A stretch of 64,000 nt of DNA from Apostichopus japonicus (GCF_037975245.1 NC_092581.1:10175303-10239302), one strand, 5' to 3'; numbered from the stretch's first letter, positions 48,396-61,900 are shown. Notes: a model not told the origin generated them from the letters alone. Translations and numbers: made by a program.

Positions 48396-51300
48396 AGTTA
48401 TGGGGGGAGGGGCCTATTCTTCCCTGTTTTATTTTCACCCTGGCTTCCAACCAATCACAGAGCTACTTTGATCCTCACTTTGTATGGATCTATCTTTGCT
48501 TTTATCAGCTGTCTTTAAAATCGATGGGCAAAACATATCTGCATAAAAACATACACTTGATGCACGATACAAGTGATTTGAATCAAAATGCTGTGCATCC
48601 CCTCCTTAGTCAAGTGTTTGACTTTGTCCAAATTCTTAAAAAATCTGCCCTGGTTGCCAATATATTCCATTGAACTGCGGATAGTCCTTCTGAGATCCTC
48701 CTCCCAAATTGCGTGAATCTTTGTTCAGCTGTCACAGTTCCAAAGATTTGGACCAAACTAACATCGCATCTTCGTACTGTACCTGCACTTGTCTTGAGTT
48801 GCATTTGTTATCACTATCATTTAGCTCTATCATATGTTGAGGGGTGTAAATACTTTCTTGAGGTTACTTTCAACCATATCATATAAGATCTGGGTGATTA
48901 TGAAAATTAATCTACCATTAAAAATTAATCTACCATAATCTACCATCCGTCACACACATACAAAATACACTAGAGCAGATAGGAATAATGTCACTCACTC
49001 TAAACTGTGCATCCCTGAGTTCTGGATCTAAAGGTGACAGCAACATCTTCTTCATATCAGTGCCTGCACTGAAGTACTTTAGAGATTTGAGATCGACAGG
49101 AGCATCTAGCTTTATCTTTGAGATCCCTTCGGGTCCAGCCATGACTCTCAGTAGAGGGTCCAGGTCCACCGCATATCTACATAGTGGACCCGTAGACATC
49201 ATCTCATCCTGGTCTCCTTTAGCGCTGGGGAACTGCCCATCGTTGTCTACGACTCCTGCAGAATATAAAAAAAAAAATACTGTGACTGCTGGGAAACTGG
49301 ATAAACCTCCAATGGAAGATGCCACGGTCGGGTATATTCAATATGCATAGCTTTGGTTTTAGGGGCCCCGGTTCAAAAGTAAGGGTCCCTTCACTCTCAC
49401 CTCATATAAACGGCACTTGACACAAAAGCCATCGATGTATTAAACAACTGTACATTTCTGTTTGCTTATCTGTCTTGACTGTCAATTGTGATCCTCTAGA
49501 CGACCAAATGTTGGAGGCACCTGGACATTGGAGGCCATCAGAGAGGGGGGGGGGGGGCCTGGTTCACTGAACCACTTGAACCAACTATTGCTACGACTCT
49601 GGGTTTATTTCATGATAAGACACTTTAAGATAAAGGAAATTTCATTAACGTCTAAATAGCTGTTCGAGATAAGAGCATTATTTATTCTTTTGAGTGTTTA
49701 CGTTGTGCAGGGTGTATCAGGATTCAATACAGTAGTTACACAGGTAACTGAGCTCAGATGTAATTTCAGTTGGCCTTACTTTTATCTTAAGTTGCATATG
49801 AAGGCTTGCTGGATGTACTTTTCTTTCAGAATTTTGGGGTTAAAATTGCAGAACTTCTGTTCATTTTGACCAGTGATGAGGGTATGTTACACATGGCTTA
49901 AATACAATGGAAGGCATTATCCAGAAGGACACATGAATGTAAATTGTAACATTCATGTGTATGAAGACAAGACTATGCTAAGCCATTGTGTAAATTTCAC
50001 AATCCTCTTTACCGTTTGTCACAGATTTATTAAATAGTTGCAAAACCTATGTTTGGGCCTGAGATCGAGCGAATAAAAAATCAAACCCAAACAAATGCGT
50101 CCGGTTCTTTGTTATTGTATTAGTCGACATGGAAACATTAATGGGATGCATGTATTTATCTCGACCAAACACTAACAAACGAAGGGATGCTCTTGTTTTG
50201 GTTTGAATTGATTTATCTGCTGGATGAGCCTGGATCTCTGCCAAATGGGACAAAATTGTTTGGGAAAGAAATAAGTAAATAGTAATGATTGTGTGATTAT
50301 GAACCACACAATAGTACTGATAAAATTACTTAAACCATCGAGATTGAATGCATTATGCAGGGATGAGCCTGGGGTAAAAAAAAAAACACGGAACTTTGCA
50401 AAAATTGCGGTATAGGCCCCAGTTTGCGTATGCTATAGTGTGTTAGGATAATAGTTGTTGTCCCCGAGGTAGAAAAGAAATCATGGATATTCCGCGAATT
50501 CGCGGAAAAAGCTCATGCCTGATTATGGGGCGTTAATGAACATGGCACTACTTATGTGAATGAATCTCATAAAATTATGATATTATGACATGCCAGGTCA
50601 TGTCAGGTCATGATTATGTGATTATTTACAATGCAATAGTACCAGAAACACCTGTAGAATGAGGGATCTGTTCGTTCGTTCGTGTTTATAACGGAATGCA
50701 TGATGGTGCCCTTAACAATGCAATGAATCACTTGTTGACTTAGCAGGTTCATAAAGCATTTCCTATTAATGAAAACACAAAATAATGCCTTGGTTATTGA
50801 CATGCTGCAAAACTTGCCCAGATCTTTGGGAATTAGATATTAAAGTATTCTAGACTACTGTTTGCTTGTCAAAAATAGCAGACTTTTCTTTCTAAAACAT
50901 CTGTTGTTTTATTATTGTGAAAAAAAAGATCACTTTACCAGGACTGGGTTTGTGACCAAAGACGCCATTGAAGAAAGCTGGCATACGAATGCTGCCACCA
51001 ATGTCAGCACCGATACCGATCACCGAGGCAGCGGCAGATAAAATACATCCTTCTCCACCTGCGAGGAGAAAGTAAGAACAAAGTACTAATATTATGATTG
51101 TAAAATTGGTGAAGTCTTTAAAAGTGTGTAAAAGTAAGTAGGCCTGACGTTTCAGTCCTAGCAGGATCTTCTTCAAAGGCTGAATGACAAGTAACAGTAA
51201 CAGAAGGGACAAATACACACACAGAATACAGACAGGCTAATGAGCATGGTGAACACAAAGAGATAGATGTAAGAGGATTAGTAGCTTTGTTTATTTCTGT

Positions 51301-54300
51301 GAATAATTTTGTAATGAAACTTGTGAAATATTTCATAAAATTTTGAGAACAAGGATCGGCTGTAACTAATCATTTAGTATTAGAAACTGGTCACAAGGAT
51401 TTATAAACATAACATTAAAAGTGGAAAGCTTATTCAACAGAATGGAGATTGCTTTAATACACTGCAGAATTCATGGTGTCACTTTCATATTAACTTTTAT
51501 TAGTTGCAGCTATTTAAGCTAAAATGCATACTGTATCAACAGGCAAACTTCAAAATGTTTCGGTATTCTGGGTGTTATTCTTGTGTGGATGTTGTTGTTT
51601 ACATTTCCTTCATTTGCATTTTGCCATTCAACAAAGTCTCATTTGCATATTAAATTATTTAAATGTGTATAACTCATGCTGCTTAACTATGGCAAATGGT
51701 AAAGTATTCTGAATTCTCTTCCTCTTCACGTCATGAATCAATTGTAACATCAATAATAACTTTCGACTAAATACAGCTAGCTAAATGGTTACAGGTTCGA
51801 CCATTTTACCGGAGCTAATAATATCAAATAAATAAGTAACTGCCTTACAGATGTAATGAACTCATGAAACAGCAACCCTAAAACTACGCTAATAACTTTA
51901 GGCTAGCACCAATAAATATCATGTTGATAACCCACCTGAACTTCCACCAACTATTCTTCTAATGTCGTAGGCGTTGTTTGTCCTTCCGTAGACAAAATTT
52001 GCCGATTCGTACCACATGCAAAGCTCGCTACAGTTTGTCACCCCTAAGACGATGCAACCGGCTTTCTTCATGTTTCCCACAGGTGGGGCGTCGTCCTCTG
52101 CAATGACTCCCTTTCGACTCACCAGTCCGCTCGTGTTTGGCATTCCTGAAAGGTTGAAATGTCGAGTAACACAGGAATTATTTTTATCTGGTATCGCATC
52201 GCAAAATGGGAAAATGCTATGGATCCATAGCTTTTAATATGAGACAGAATTCCAAGCCTTCAAAACGTCTAAACAAAACTCAGACATTGAATTATTCCCT
52301 GTATTAAATGCAAAGAAGATTTAACATCATAACAGGATGGCTGCTGAAGCCTTTTCAACTGGACACTTAAAGCGTGAATAGCATGATTCTATGACAAACC
52401 ACTGCAGTATTTTTTCAATGCAGTTTGAACTCATTCAAGATAATTCTTATTTTACCTTTACAGGAAAAGGCTTCCTTCACGGAGACCGGTACTCCCAGGA
52501 AAGGAGCATTCTTTTTGTTGTATCGCTCGGGAATATCTATAGACTCTAATATTTTATCGACCTCCTTGGCTTCTCTGATGGCATCTTCGAAGCAGTCAAC
52601 TACCAAACAGTTGAGAAGTCCATTGACCTCCTTAATCCTGTCAATGTATGCTCTGACCACAACCTCACTTGTGAGCTGAAAAGAGAAACAAACTAAACAT
52701 ATTTAATCACACTTGTTAATAGACTCCCAGTTGAGTTTATCGATAGAGTTTTAACAATAGTTCTTTTAGCAGTAAATTACCATTTTTTCCCTGGATATTT
52801 CATCACACAGAAAGGCCAAACAGTCATTATAATTCAATTCACACTAGTCTGAGAAACCAAAATTAACATCTGAAATTCTGATTCATGAAATTTTGGCTTT
52901 ATAATAACATTTAAAAATTAACCCCCTGCATGGACTGTGCTGCATTAACCCACAGGAAACATTTTTTTTGGATTTTAAATCAATAGTATATTGTTGTGGA
53001 ACATTTACTAGATGAGAAGGTTAAAACAAGCTTTATTATTTTGCCTCCATAATATGCAACAGTGTGAAGAAACAATCCTAAGATTGTCCTCATTTCAACT
53101 TGAAAAATTTCTCCAAATTGTACTAAAACCAAAAAAATTAAATATGAATACTGTACAGTTTTTGTTTGCTTTGTTGCTATTTTCCTTTGTTAAGGGCTTA
53201 GAAACTTTTGTATTAGGCGCTATATAAATATTATTTATGATTATTATTATTATTATTAAAAAAAAAAAAAAAAATTGGGGTAGTACTTACCAATCCAGTT
53301 CACACAAGTACTTGATACTATTGATTAATTGTATGTGAACTTCAGACTTTGTGCTGATTAATGAAACAAGTTACTGTAGGTGTATTAATTAATATGTTGT
53401 CTGTATATAACTCTATTCTTTTGCATCCATAATACACAACAGTTTGTAGATACAATCCTAAGATGTCCTCATTTCAACTTCAAAAGGATAACAATTTCTA
53501 TCAAAATTGTACTAAAACATAAACAATTAAATGTGAATACTGTACATTATTTAAAGGCTTAAGAAACACCACACAGTCATGTAGTAACTCCAATTTTCAC
53601 TAGAATTAGATACTGAAGAAGTTTTTGTTTAATTGTATGTGAACTTCAGACTGTGTGCTGATTAATAAAATGCAAAAGATAGGAGTTAATTAACATAGTG
53701 TCTGTAAATAAATTTAAGGTTATTTTTGTCTACTCAATATGTAATCTACAGAATTTCCCAGTGCATAACTTCTACAATAGTTAAGAGCAACTGTGTCAGC
53801 TTGAAGGTTTCTGAAACTAACAAAATTCTGGGGAAGAAAAAGGAATGGTTGAATATGGTTCTGTGTACAAAAACTTCTATACAACTCAGTCTGCTGTTGT
53901 GTAGAACTGTGCCTTAATATAAATTTTGATTAGTATTTTAGACTTTCTGGTACTTACTACATAACATTTCTTTGACTGAAAAGTGGGACAATGTATCTGT
54001 CCCTTCATTTTGAAGAAAATTTCATATTTTGAAGAGGGCTACATAGTTTTTCCCGCCAAGCTTGCAGGGCTAATATGTGGCCATCGATCATATTTGTGTG
54101 TTGAAGGTATCATAAATGCTTCTAATTGGTCATGTATCTACTGTAAGCCTTTATAGTTAGTGTGTACAACATACATGTTTACTTTTGTTAAGTACTGTAT
54201 ACTTACATCTGTATTGTAAACACAGCGATAAATTTTATTTTACTCAGTACAATGGATACTTATAAACATATATTGATGTAACTGTAAGGTCAACCGTCAA

Positions 54301-56450
54301 CACAAAGAGCAAAGATGGGTAGACTATATAGTGGTTGTTCTCAACTGAATAACAAAACCACAGGCAAAAGTTTAAAAGTTAGTACAGTCCGATAAATCTG
54401 TTTTGACTAATGAAAAATATACTGTATACCCATTATAATGAATAACCTAGGGAAATTTACATGCAATTCTTATGTTGTGTTTGATAACTCAGTAGATAAA
54501 GTCACATTTCAGTAAACTTGAAGCAAACAAGGTGTGATGTCATAGTTGATGTCAATGATAACAAACAGTTTTTGTTGTTGTAAAATAGACTGAGAGCCTA
54601 CATGAGGTTGTTTACATGCAGAGGGAAATATTTTGACAAGTTAACAGTCATCTGGTATAAATCACAAAACAAATTGCCAATTGGAGACCAATTGAGGTAA
54701 CCTTTTGATGCCTTGAGCCAATTTTTCCACCATTTGAGATAACCTGTTGACGTCTTGAAGAAGCTCAGAGGATGCAAAGTTAACAGCCGTTAACAGCCAC
54801 TAGAGTGTACAGTACTTCAAAGGTCAATACCATATATATGAAACTTTCCTTGAACTTTCCTGGATGACTGTTTTTTTTTTTACAAGCTTATAGATCTAGC
54901 TCTTTCACAAAACTGAACTGAACTGAATCTGACCAAGCTATGTTCATCAAAAGAAAATCGTACAGTGGAAAATTGACAGATTTATGGTAGCTCCATAATT
55001 TTGGAGTTATCAGGTTTAAATGGTTTTCAGACTTTGACACCTATTGACCTCTTTTGACCTCTACCAATTTCAATTGTGTAGCATCTATCTACCAAGAACG
55101 ACATTGATTCAACAATTGGTTGATGAAATATCGTGTTTACAAGCTATTTTTGACTATTTCTCATGAAACCCAACCAACTCATGAATATTAATGAGGTGAG
55201 CATATGTAGTTACATCCCCATACCAAATATGAATTAAATCAGACATACTGTTGAAGAGATATGACATTTTAAGTATTTTATGTTAAAAGCCAGGTCAATC
55301 ATTAATATTCATGAGATGGGAACCACAAACAATATAGGGCAAATCTGCACATCATGGGGAATCTACCTAACCAGTATGACATCAATTCAACTTGCTGGTC
55401 TTGAGATATCATGTTTACAAACATTTCACTGTGATAAAACTCTAGTGATGACCATTCAGGAATAATAATGAGAATGAATTTCTTGATAAATATGACCATG
55501 TACCTATCATCAACTGATATCACCATACCAAGTATGAACTAACTCGGACGTATATGGTTCAAGAGATATTGACATTACGAGAATTTGACTTTCAAATTTT
55601 CACCTGGAACAAACTTTACAAGACAATGTTGATGACCATGACAAAGGTAATTATTCAGTGCTCACTGTTACCAGGTTAGTTTTTATGTTAATTCTTATAA
55701 TCCTGTTGAATTTTTTTTCTTAATAAAGTACAGAACAACAGCTGAGCACCACAGAGTGAAATGAATCCTGTCCTCTCACATGGACCTAAATTTTTGTATA
55801 TCTATCAATAACACTGTAGATTTTAATATTCCTTCTAACATTTGATTTAATTTGTGCTTCCCAAATGGTGACTGACTGGCAGTGTTGAAATGGTTCACCT
55901 CTCGGAAAAAAAAAACGGTATATCAAACTAAACCAAAACTGTTAGCAAACTGCTTATCCACTAAAGAGCCTGTGTAAGAGAAGGTGTATAAGTACTGTAA
56001 GTAGGCCTAACGTTTCTATCCTAGCAGGATCTTCTTCTGAAGCTGAATAAATTATAAAACTAATGGTGACAGAAAATGTAACCCATATTCTACTACAGGA
56101 ACCTTGCATGTCACATGGTGTACCATATTACCAATCTTAAGACTTACCAAAATTAAGACTTTACATTTCAGTCATCCTCTAAACCTGTTAAAAGTCTCTC
56201 TTCCGGAGTATTCAGACGAAAGAAAAAAGGAGAAAAATTGTACAGCACTTACTCTTCTACTTCTGATTCCTTTGGCTAAACTAACAGCACTTTCAAGAAG
56301 TAGGACATTCTGCACAGATGGTATTTTCTGCTTTGGACGATCCCCATTGATTACCAACGATATTACGCTCACCAGAAAGTCAGCAACTTTGCTAAGAACC
56401 CAAAGCAAAGGACTCAAAATGACCAGAACAGTTGAAAGGACTGCAGCCAT
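46922..56450 (-). CDS. FAAH2: Fatty-acid amide hydrolase 2 (amidase signature enzyme)
   Basis: Hydrolyses fatty-acid primary amides and N-acyl ethanolamines to fatty acid and amine; a membrane-anchored enzyme of the amidase signature family. Exons: 56253-56450, 52456-52675, 51936-52145, 50939-51058, 48999-49255, 46922-47569. Phases match and the total is 1,653 nt (550 residues; human FAAH2 is about 532). A hydrophobic N-terminal segment (VLSTVLVILSPLLWVL) is the membrane anchor. The catalytic triad is visible: Lys133 in PVSVKEAF, cis-Ser208 in VGGSSGGEG and nucleophile Ser232 in DIGGSIRMP. This is an exact +2 offset from human K131, S206 and S230 as I recall them. Other hallmarks are ITNCSELCMWYES-like (VTNCSELCMWYES), FNGVFGHKPSPG and FNALGFPVTQVPLG. 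An acceptor-like CAG at 56455 just before the ATG suggests a 5' UTR exon further right. The gene is head to head with BDH2. Confidence 0.95.
50373..50520 (-). repeat. Dispersed repeat with CG-rich palindrome, copy 2
   Basis: Reverse-oriented partner of 30117-30255, in FAAH2 intron 4. It contains the perfect 18-bp palindrome TTCCGCGAATTCGCGGAA at 50490-50507 and ends in an A-run (50376-50387). Confidence 0.85.
51115..51245 (-). mobile_element. Retroposon of the GATCCTGCTAGGATC family, FAAH2 intron 3
   Basis: The reverse complement runs GCTCATTAGCCTGTCTGTAT, TTTGTCCCTTCTGTTACTG, ACTTGTCATTCAGCCTTTGA, GTCAGGCCTACTTACTTTTA. It matches the delimited insert at 57855-57971 over its whole length. 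Confidence 0.8.
53010..53710. repeat. Tandem duplication interrupted by a retroposon tail
   Basis: AATCCTAAGAT...CCTCATTTCAACTT occurs at 53074 and 53454 (offset 380), while TTGTATGTGAACTTCAGAC occurs at 53327 and 53633 (offset 306). The first copy is longer because of an insert around 53190-53290 that reads TTAGGCGCTATATAAATATT followed by (ATT)n and poly-A, a typical LINE/SINE 3' end. Confidence 0.7.
55100..55590. repeat. Degenerate ~130-155 bp repeats in FAAH2 intron 1
   Basis: Variants of 'GTTGAAGAGATATGACATT' or 'GATGAAATATCGTGTTTACA' recur near 55123, 55250, 55397 and 55553. Each is preceded by a CC(A/T)ACCA(A/G)TATGA(A/C)-like block and in two cases by a TTAATATTCATGA-like word. The similarity is weak and the units are old. 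Confidence 0.5.
55937..56050 (-). repeat. Dispersed retroposon fragment, FAAH2 intron 1
   Basis: GTTAGCAAACTGCTTATCCA, AAGTAGGCCTAACGTTTC and ATCCTAGCAGGATCTTCTTC identify another copy of the family seen at 7.6, 19.1, 51.1 and 57.9 kb. Confidence 0.75.
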
Positions 56451-57748
56451 GGTACTGGAACAAATGAATCATTAATTAGGAGTGACTGATACATTTCTAA
56501 GGTAACAAACTTTTGACATCATTTTTATTATTAAAGTTCTGTCACTTTAAACTGTTCTGATGTATATCTTTGTAGATATGAGCAAAAATTTATTACATAG
56601 TATCCTGTTCATATTCAGAAGCATGGAAAATAAAGATATTACATTAATTGCTCACATACATATAGGCCAAACAGATTTATATTTACAAAGAATGAAAGCT
56701 GAAAAAAACTTACATCAAAATGTCAAACTCCTTACTTGATATAGTAGTGATGATCTATCACATCAGTTTTATAGAGTTCCTTGGCTACTTCCTGGATCAG
56801 AGATAGACCTAAAGTTGGAGATGAATGAAAGACTGCTATTGCAAATGTTTCCTAAAAGAAATTCCCAATTCAACACTAAGAAAACGAGACTAGGACTTTG
56901 GTTCCTCGATCAAATTAAAAAGTTACTCTTTGACCAGCTTTGCAAAGAATACTCCTTATAGCACATGGCAGCGTTAGCCCTGTTTAAGGCTGTTTTTCAA
57001 CACTGTTAGCTAGCGTAGTCTGTGTTAGTTGTCAATCATTACCCAACAATATTGAGATTCTAGTGACGAAGTTAGACTAATCTCCACAGAATTTGGCCCA
57101 GGCCTAGTTAATCAGTTAATTCATCAATAGTCACTTTTTTGGTATGGATGTTTACATAGTGAGCGATGCCACCTTGGGAGAGACACAATCTTTGTGTGAA
57201 GTAAACAATCTTCTGTGTGTATTTGCAGGGACTTAATAGATTCGATACCTCAGTATACATCGAATTGTAATAGTGGTTTGTAACACATGATATACAAGAC
57301 AGTGATAAGGGCATACTCTACCACAAAACGTACAAAATAGCCTAACGTTAATACATGTTAGCTTGACTACAGACAAGGGTTACGCAATGTTTGATCAAAG
57401 TATGCAAGCGCAAGTTAGACTATGGGGTTAAACAAACAGATAACAAACTTGACATAATCAGTGACAAGGACTGAAAATTACTGACCGCTGTTTGCTCAGC
57501 TTCGTTCATTGTCTGATACGAGTCCCTTACCAGTGTAGAAAATAACGTTAGGTATTTGCCTGCCTTTGAAATGTCGAAAACCCAAGTGCGGTTCAGTGAA
57601 GCACGGGTTGCATGCTGAATTAAATATGACGGAAGTGTGGAAGAGCCATAGGTAGACGAATAACAGCAAAAGGTTAGAGTAGCATATACAGCTCCTTCGA
57701 AACAAACTCAAATTGAACCAATTTAGATATAAGTTGCTCGGTGGTTAA

Positions 57749-58202
57749 AGGCATTGAAGACTCGCCCCAAACCGCGTGCGGCCTTCTGTAAAAGTTAAAT
57801 TTCTGTTGCTTGCAAGTGACGTTTTATACAAAATGCAGACAGTAATGAAACGTGCTCATTAACCTGTCTGTATTTTGTGCGTGTTTTTGTCCCTTCTGTT
57901 ACTTTTACTTGTCATTTAGCCTTTGAAGAAGATCCTGCCGGGATCGAAACGTCAGACCAACTTAATTTTACACAGTAATGAAACGTGATTGTTATCTTTA
58001 GCTGGACCTGAGATGTCCATCGCTGTATCGTGTTGGCACTGTGCTGTGGGTATTGACCGCAGCTGTATGTACTGACTGTACACTAGTGTATAATTACCGA
58101 CCGTAGCAAGCTGTGTGTGTGTAACACTTTTGTTACACCTCATTCGAAACTAGGTCATATTACCGGCATTAGACGTTTCTTTTTGCGCGAGTCTTCACAC
58201 CT
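57749..58202 (+). mobile_element. TTAA-flanked MITE, copy 2, with nested insertion
   Basis: Flanked by TTAA (57745-57748 and 58203-58206). Ends AGGCATTGAAGACTCGCCCC and GCGCGAGTCTTCACACCT match copy 1 at 5001-5357. The interior aligns along its length (CAAACCGCGTGC, GACCTGAGATGTCCATCGCT, GTAGCAAGCTGTGTGTG) apart from the insert at 57855-57971. Confidence 0.85.
57855..57971 (+). mobile_element. Nested retroposon with 16-bp target-site duplication
   Basis: 117 bp inserted in the TTAA MITE. The 16-nt word ACAGTAATGAAACGTG stands on both sides (57839-57854 and 57972-57987) but only once, diverged, in the uninterrupted MITE copy. The insert reads CTCATTAACCTGTCTGTATT through GAAGATCCTGCCGGGATCGA to TTAATTTTAC. 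A duplication of this length indicates target-primed reverse transcription, so this defines one full-length copy of the dispersed family. Confidence 0.85.
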
Positions 58203-58925
58203 TTAATCATATTTAATGTTCAGTCTTGGTGACATTCCGAGATTTTAAACGAAAAACCTCACAACCAAAAGAAGGTAATAGATGAAAGAATCATGTATTA
58301 AAATTTAATTGTGCTAATAAAACATACATAGTTCCTTAGTGCTACTACTGCATGGACCAGGAGGAGCAATTGAGTCACCTACAAGTACCCTGCTTTACTC
58401 AGTATTTACGCCGTGTTCTGTACATTGGGCACGTGACTATACACAAGTAAAACTAAAGATAATTCACCTTACTTTGTTAAAACCATATGCCATATTTTCA
58501 GCTGACTAAAGACTCGAGATATTTCATTAACCCAGGTGCTGACACAAATGAGGAAGGTAAAGAAACTATCGGAAATCATTGCGCTGCAACAACTCCAGTA
58601 CGATTTTAGGCATTACACAGTTATAATATAAGAAGGATACCCAACAACACGTAATTCCACGGTGTAGCCGGCTACTGATCGTCACACATACTCACAATGC
58701 CCACACTGTACAACGAAGATTAACCCGTTTTTTTCCTGGCGTTTATCAGCTACGGTACATGTCAGATGTTTTACCGGATCAGCTGTTTCCGTAGTGCTGC
58801 TGTGGTTAAAGTTGGGCCTTGGTTCTTTGAACCTGTAATAATAGTATAGGCTTATGCCAAATGTACCTATACGCTAGGTCTTCACTTACCATTGTTCGTC
58901 CACTCGTCCTCATATTAAACTAAAG

Positions 58926-61900
58926 ATGGGTCGCTTAGATGGAAAAGTTGCTTTTTGCACCGCCTCAGCCCAAGGAATCGGACGTGCTGCAGCAGAGGTG
59001 AGTATTGACATACGATAAACCAGGGAGCTGCACCTTTCAGTTGAAGTATCAGACCCCTGGCTAAACATAATCAATAACCTAGCCTAGATGTAATTTGTAA
59101 ACATCTAGATCTACTCATGGCCTAGCCTAGAATCCTAGCACAGGAATGTATTTATACGGACCGTAACGATGTTAGTTAGTGTCACATGCACAAACTTGCC
59201 ATTCATGTCATCAGACCTGTCAACCTGTTGGACCCCAAATTAGGGAGAATAACATTTTTCAGGGCCAAAAAACCGGGAGAATAAGGGGAAAATAGGGAGG
59301 TTGGTAATTTTCAACTGAAATTATATAGATACTCCAAAATAAATAGTCTACAGTACCCCTCATGTATAAGTACTGGACATGTGTACGCGCACAGGATTGT
59401 GTAAAGACGTATAAACAAGTACAATCGCGTATAAAATCGTTGACAAACAAATTGCCGCGTAGACACCTCGTATAATCCCTGTACGAGTTAATACGCAGGT
59501 TATGCTATTGTGCTCAATGAATAGGGATTAAAGTCGCCGAAAGAATTAGTGAGATGTTTGAAACAGCCGTTTCTTAAATCAAAGTTTAAGACGTGATATT
59601 CACCAAGCATAGAAGAGGACGCAGGTAAAGTGTGTGCCGGCATAGAACTTAACAGTTTTTTGTCATATACAAGTAGCCAGCATGCGAACTGCACACATTC
59701 GGTATGCCACATTTACAAACAAGTGACAACTTGTGTTTATTAAACTTGTGCACCATGGCATATGCACAGTGCACGCCGTACTACTGTACTGTATTCAGGA
59801 CTCTACCAAGGACAACGTGCAATAACGACATTGGGCTAAGTCTGAGAACTGACAAAGCAGCCTGCTATTGGTTGAGAGGCCCTCACAGCACTGTGTCAGT
59901 TGTAACGTGTTTGTAAACAATCAGTCTATTTTAGATTACGCGAATAAGCATAGGACTAAGTGTTGGCCATTTTCAGAAATTTCGCAAGTGATGAAACATT
60001 AAAAAACCGGGAGAATAGAATATGAAACTGGGAGGCCGGGAGATTCGGGTAAAACCGGGAGTCTCCCCGTAAAACTGGGAGAGTTGACAGGTCTGTATCA
60101 TGATCAATTTTCCATATTTTCATGACCATGTAGATTTTAAGCTTTAGAGATGCACATTTCTGTCATTCACCTGTATAAACAGGCCCTTTGCTAGGACAAA
60201 CTAAAACGAATGACAGCGAATGACCGAATGACAATTGACTTTGTACGGTTAATTATCATTCGCGAATGACAGCGAATGACAACGAAGGATGGTGGTGAGA
60301 AGAGATAAAATGATTAACGGAGAGGAGTAAATGCAGTTATTGGTTTTCTGCGTGAAAACAGGGTCACAGTCGCAAAATGTCAACTCGGATTTTTCCGATT
60401 TTAACCCAGATTTTCCAATTTTTGGGGGAAAAGTTCCGCCCCCTTCCCCCCCTTCCCTACGCCACTGTTAAAGAGTAGCTCCATAACTGGCTCAAATTTT
60501 CTCCTTTTCCAGTCCCTTTTGCACCCCCCCTACAATAAAAAAATCTTTTTTTTTTCCAATATAAGGACTCTTCCTGAAATTTTTAGCCGTTTCAAGACTA
60601 TAGTATTGTTAGTTTCTAACAATTAATATCGGAAAAATGACGTTAAATTTACTTTTTAAAATCAGACTTACAATTTCGCTTACTATAAGGTGCGTTTGTA
60701 TCTTGTCCGTACTTTACTAGATCTGTAAGCCACGCACTTCGGGTCCACTCGGTTTGCGTGGCTTTAATATACCCACGAAGTCTGAACTGTGATATCCGGT
60801 TGAAGCAAATGTCTGGACATGCTGTCATTCCCTGTCATTCGTTTTAGTCAACGCAATTTTTTAGTGTGTACAACATATTGTCATTCGTTATGTGTAACGC
60901 AATTGTCATTCGTTTTAGTAACACCCCCTTTGCTCACTGGTAAAAATATCCTACATGTTGCTCTTTGAAGACCTGTCTGAACTGAGTGATTTTTAAATTC
61001 ATTCCATACTTGTGAAAGACAACATGGCTTTAGACATGGTAGATCATATTGAAACCCAACTGGCTAGACAACCATGGTCAGGTAGAGTTGTGTAAACTAT
61101 GGACTTAAGCAAGGCATTCAATGTTGTTCCACATCGCTGACTTGTGAAGTTGAAGTTGGATCTCAGCAGGGATAAATTAGAAATACGTAGACCTGACCAA
61201 AGCTTGACGCATCACCTTACATGTACAAAGAAACTCATGTCAGTACGCCTCGTAACGTTCTTCATCTTGTAGCTGACCACATCGCACCAGCAACTCATAC
61301 TATCTCAATATTTGAAAGATAAAACTCTGAGAGCCGAAAAGGACTCATAAATATTCGCTCTATCCACACACCATCCCTCTATAGAATAAACAACCACCAG
61401 AGCTCAAATCTGCCTCTAGTGTAGTCTCCTTCAGGCATCTTCTGGAAAACCTCATCTAATTCAGGCAAAGAAGGACCACATGTCAACTATCCTTTGGGCG
61501 ATTTGTGTGGACATCTATCAAGATCAAGATTGCTTCAATTGCATCTATAGGATGTACTTCCATTCATGCTCTCTAACATTTAAGTCACACACATACTACT
61601 TGATAACATATCTAAAAAAAATTTAAAATGCTATCCTATTCCATATTGCTTTTTTTCTGGGGTGGGAACAGAGAGATGTAATAATATAGAATAAACAGGT
61701 ATGGAACCCTGAAAGGGTCACCATTAGTCCCTGTCAACTCATAACAGTAGTCGTTGACGGAACATAATAACCTTGGATTCACACAGCAGAAACTGACCAT
61801 TCAGGGAAGTCAACAGCATCTGTGACAAGGCTTTGCCTTCGTTTCTGATTTTAAAGTGCCAGCTAGTGCACCACCTAAGACAGTAAATATACTAGTATAA

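Larger units (their letters stand above)
56457..58925. other. Head-to-head spacer between FAAH2 and BDH2
   Basis: The FAAH2 and BDH2 start codons are divergent and 2.5 kb apart, so both promoters must lie here. Besides the MITE at 57749-58202 I see no coding exon. The rightmost 300 bp has more CpG (CCGTAGTGC, GTACGATTT) and is the likely BDH2 promoter. A FAAH2 5' UTR exon is expected in this interval but not located. Confidence 0.45.
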
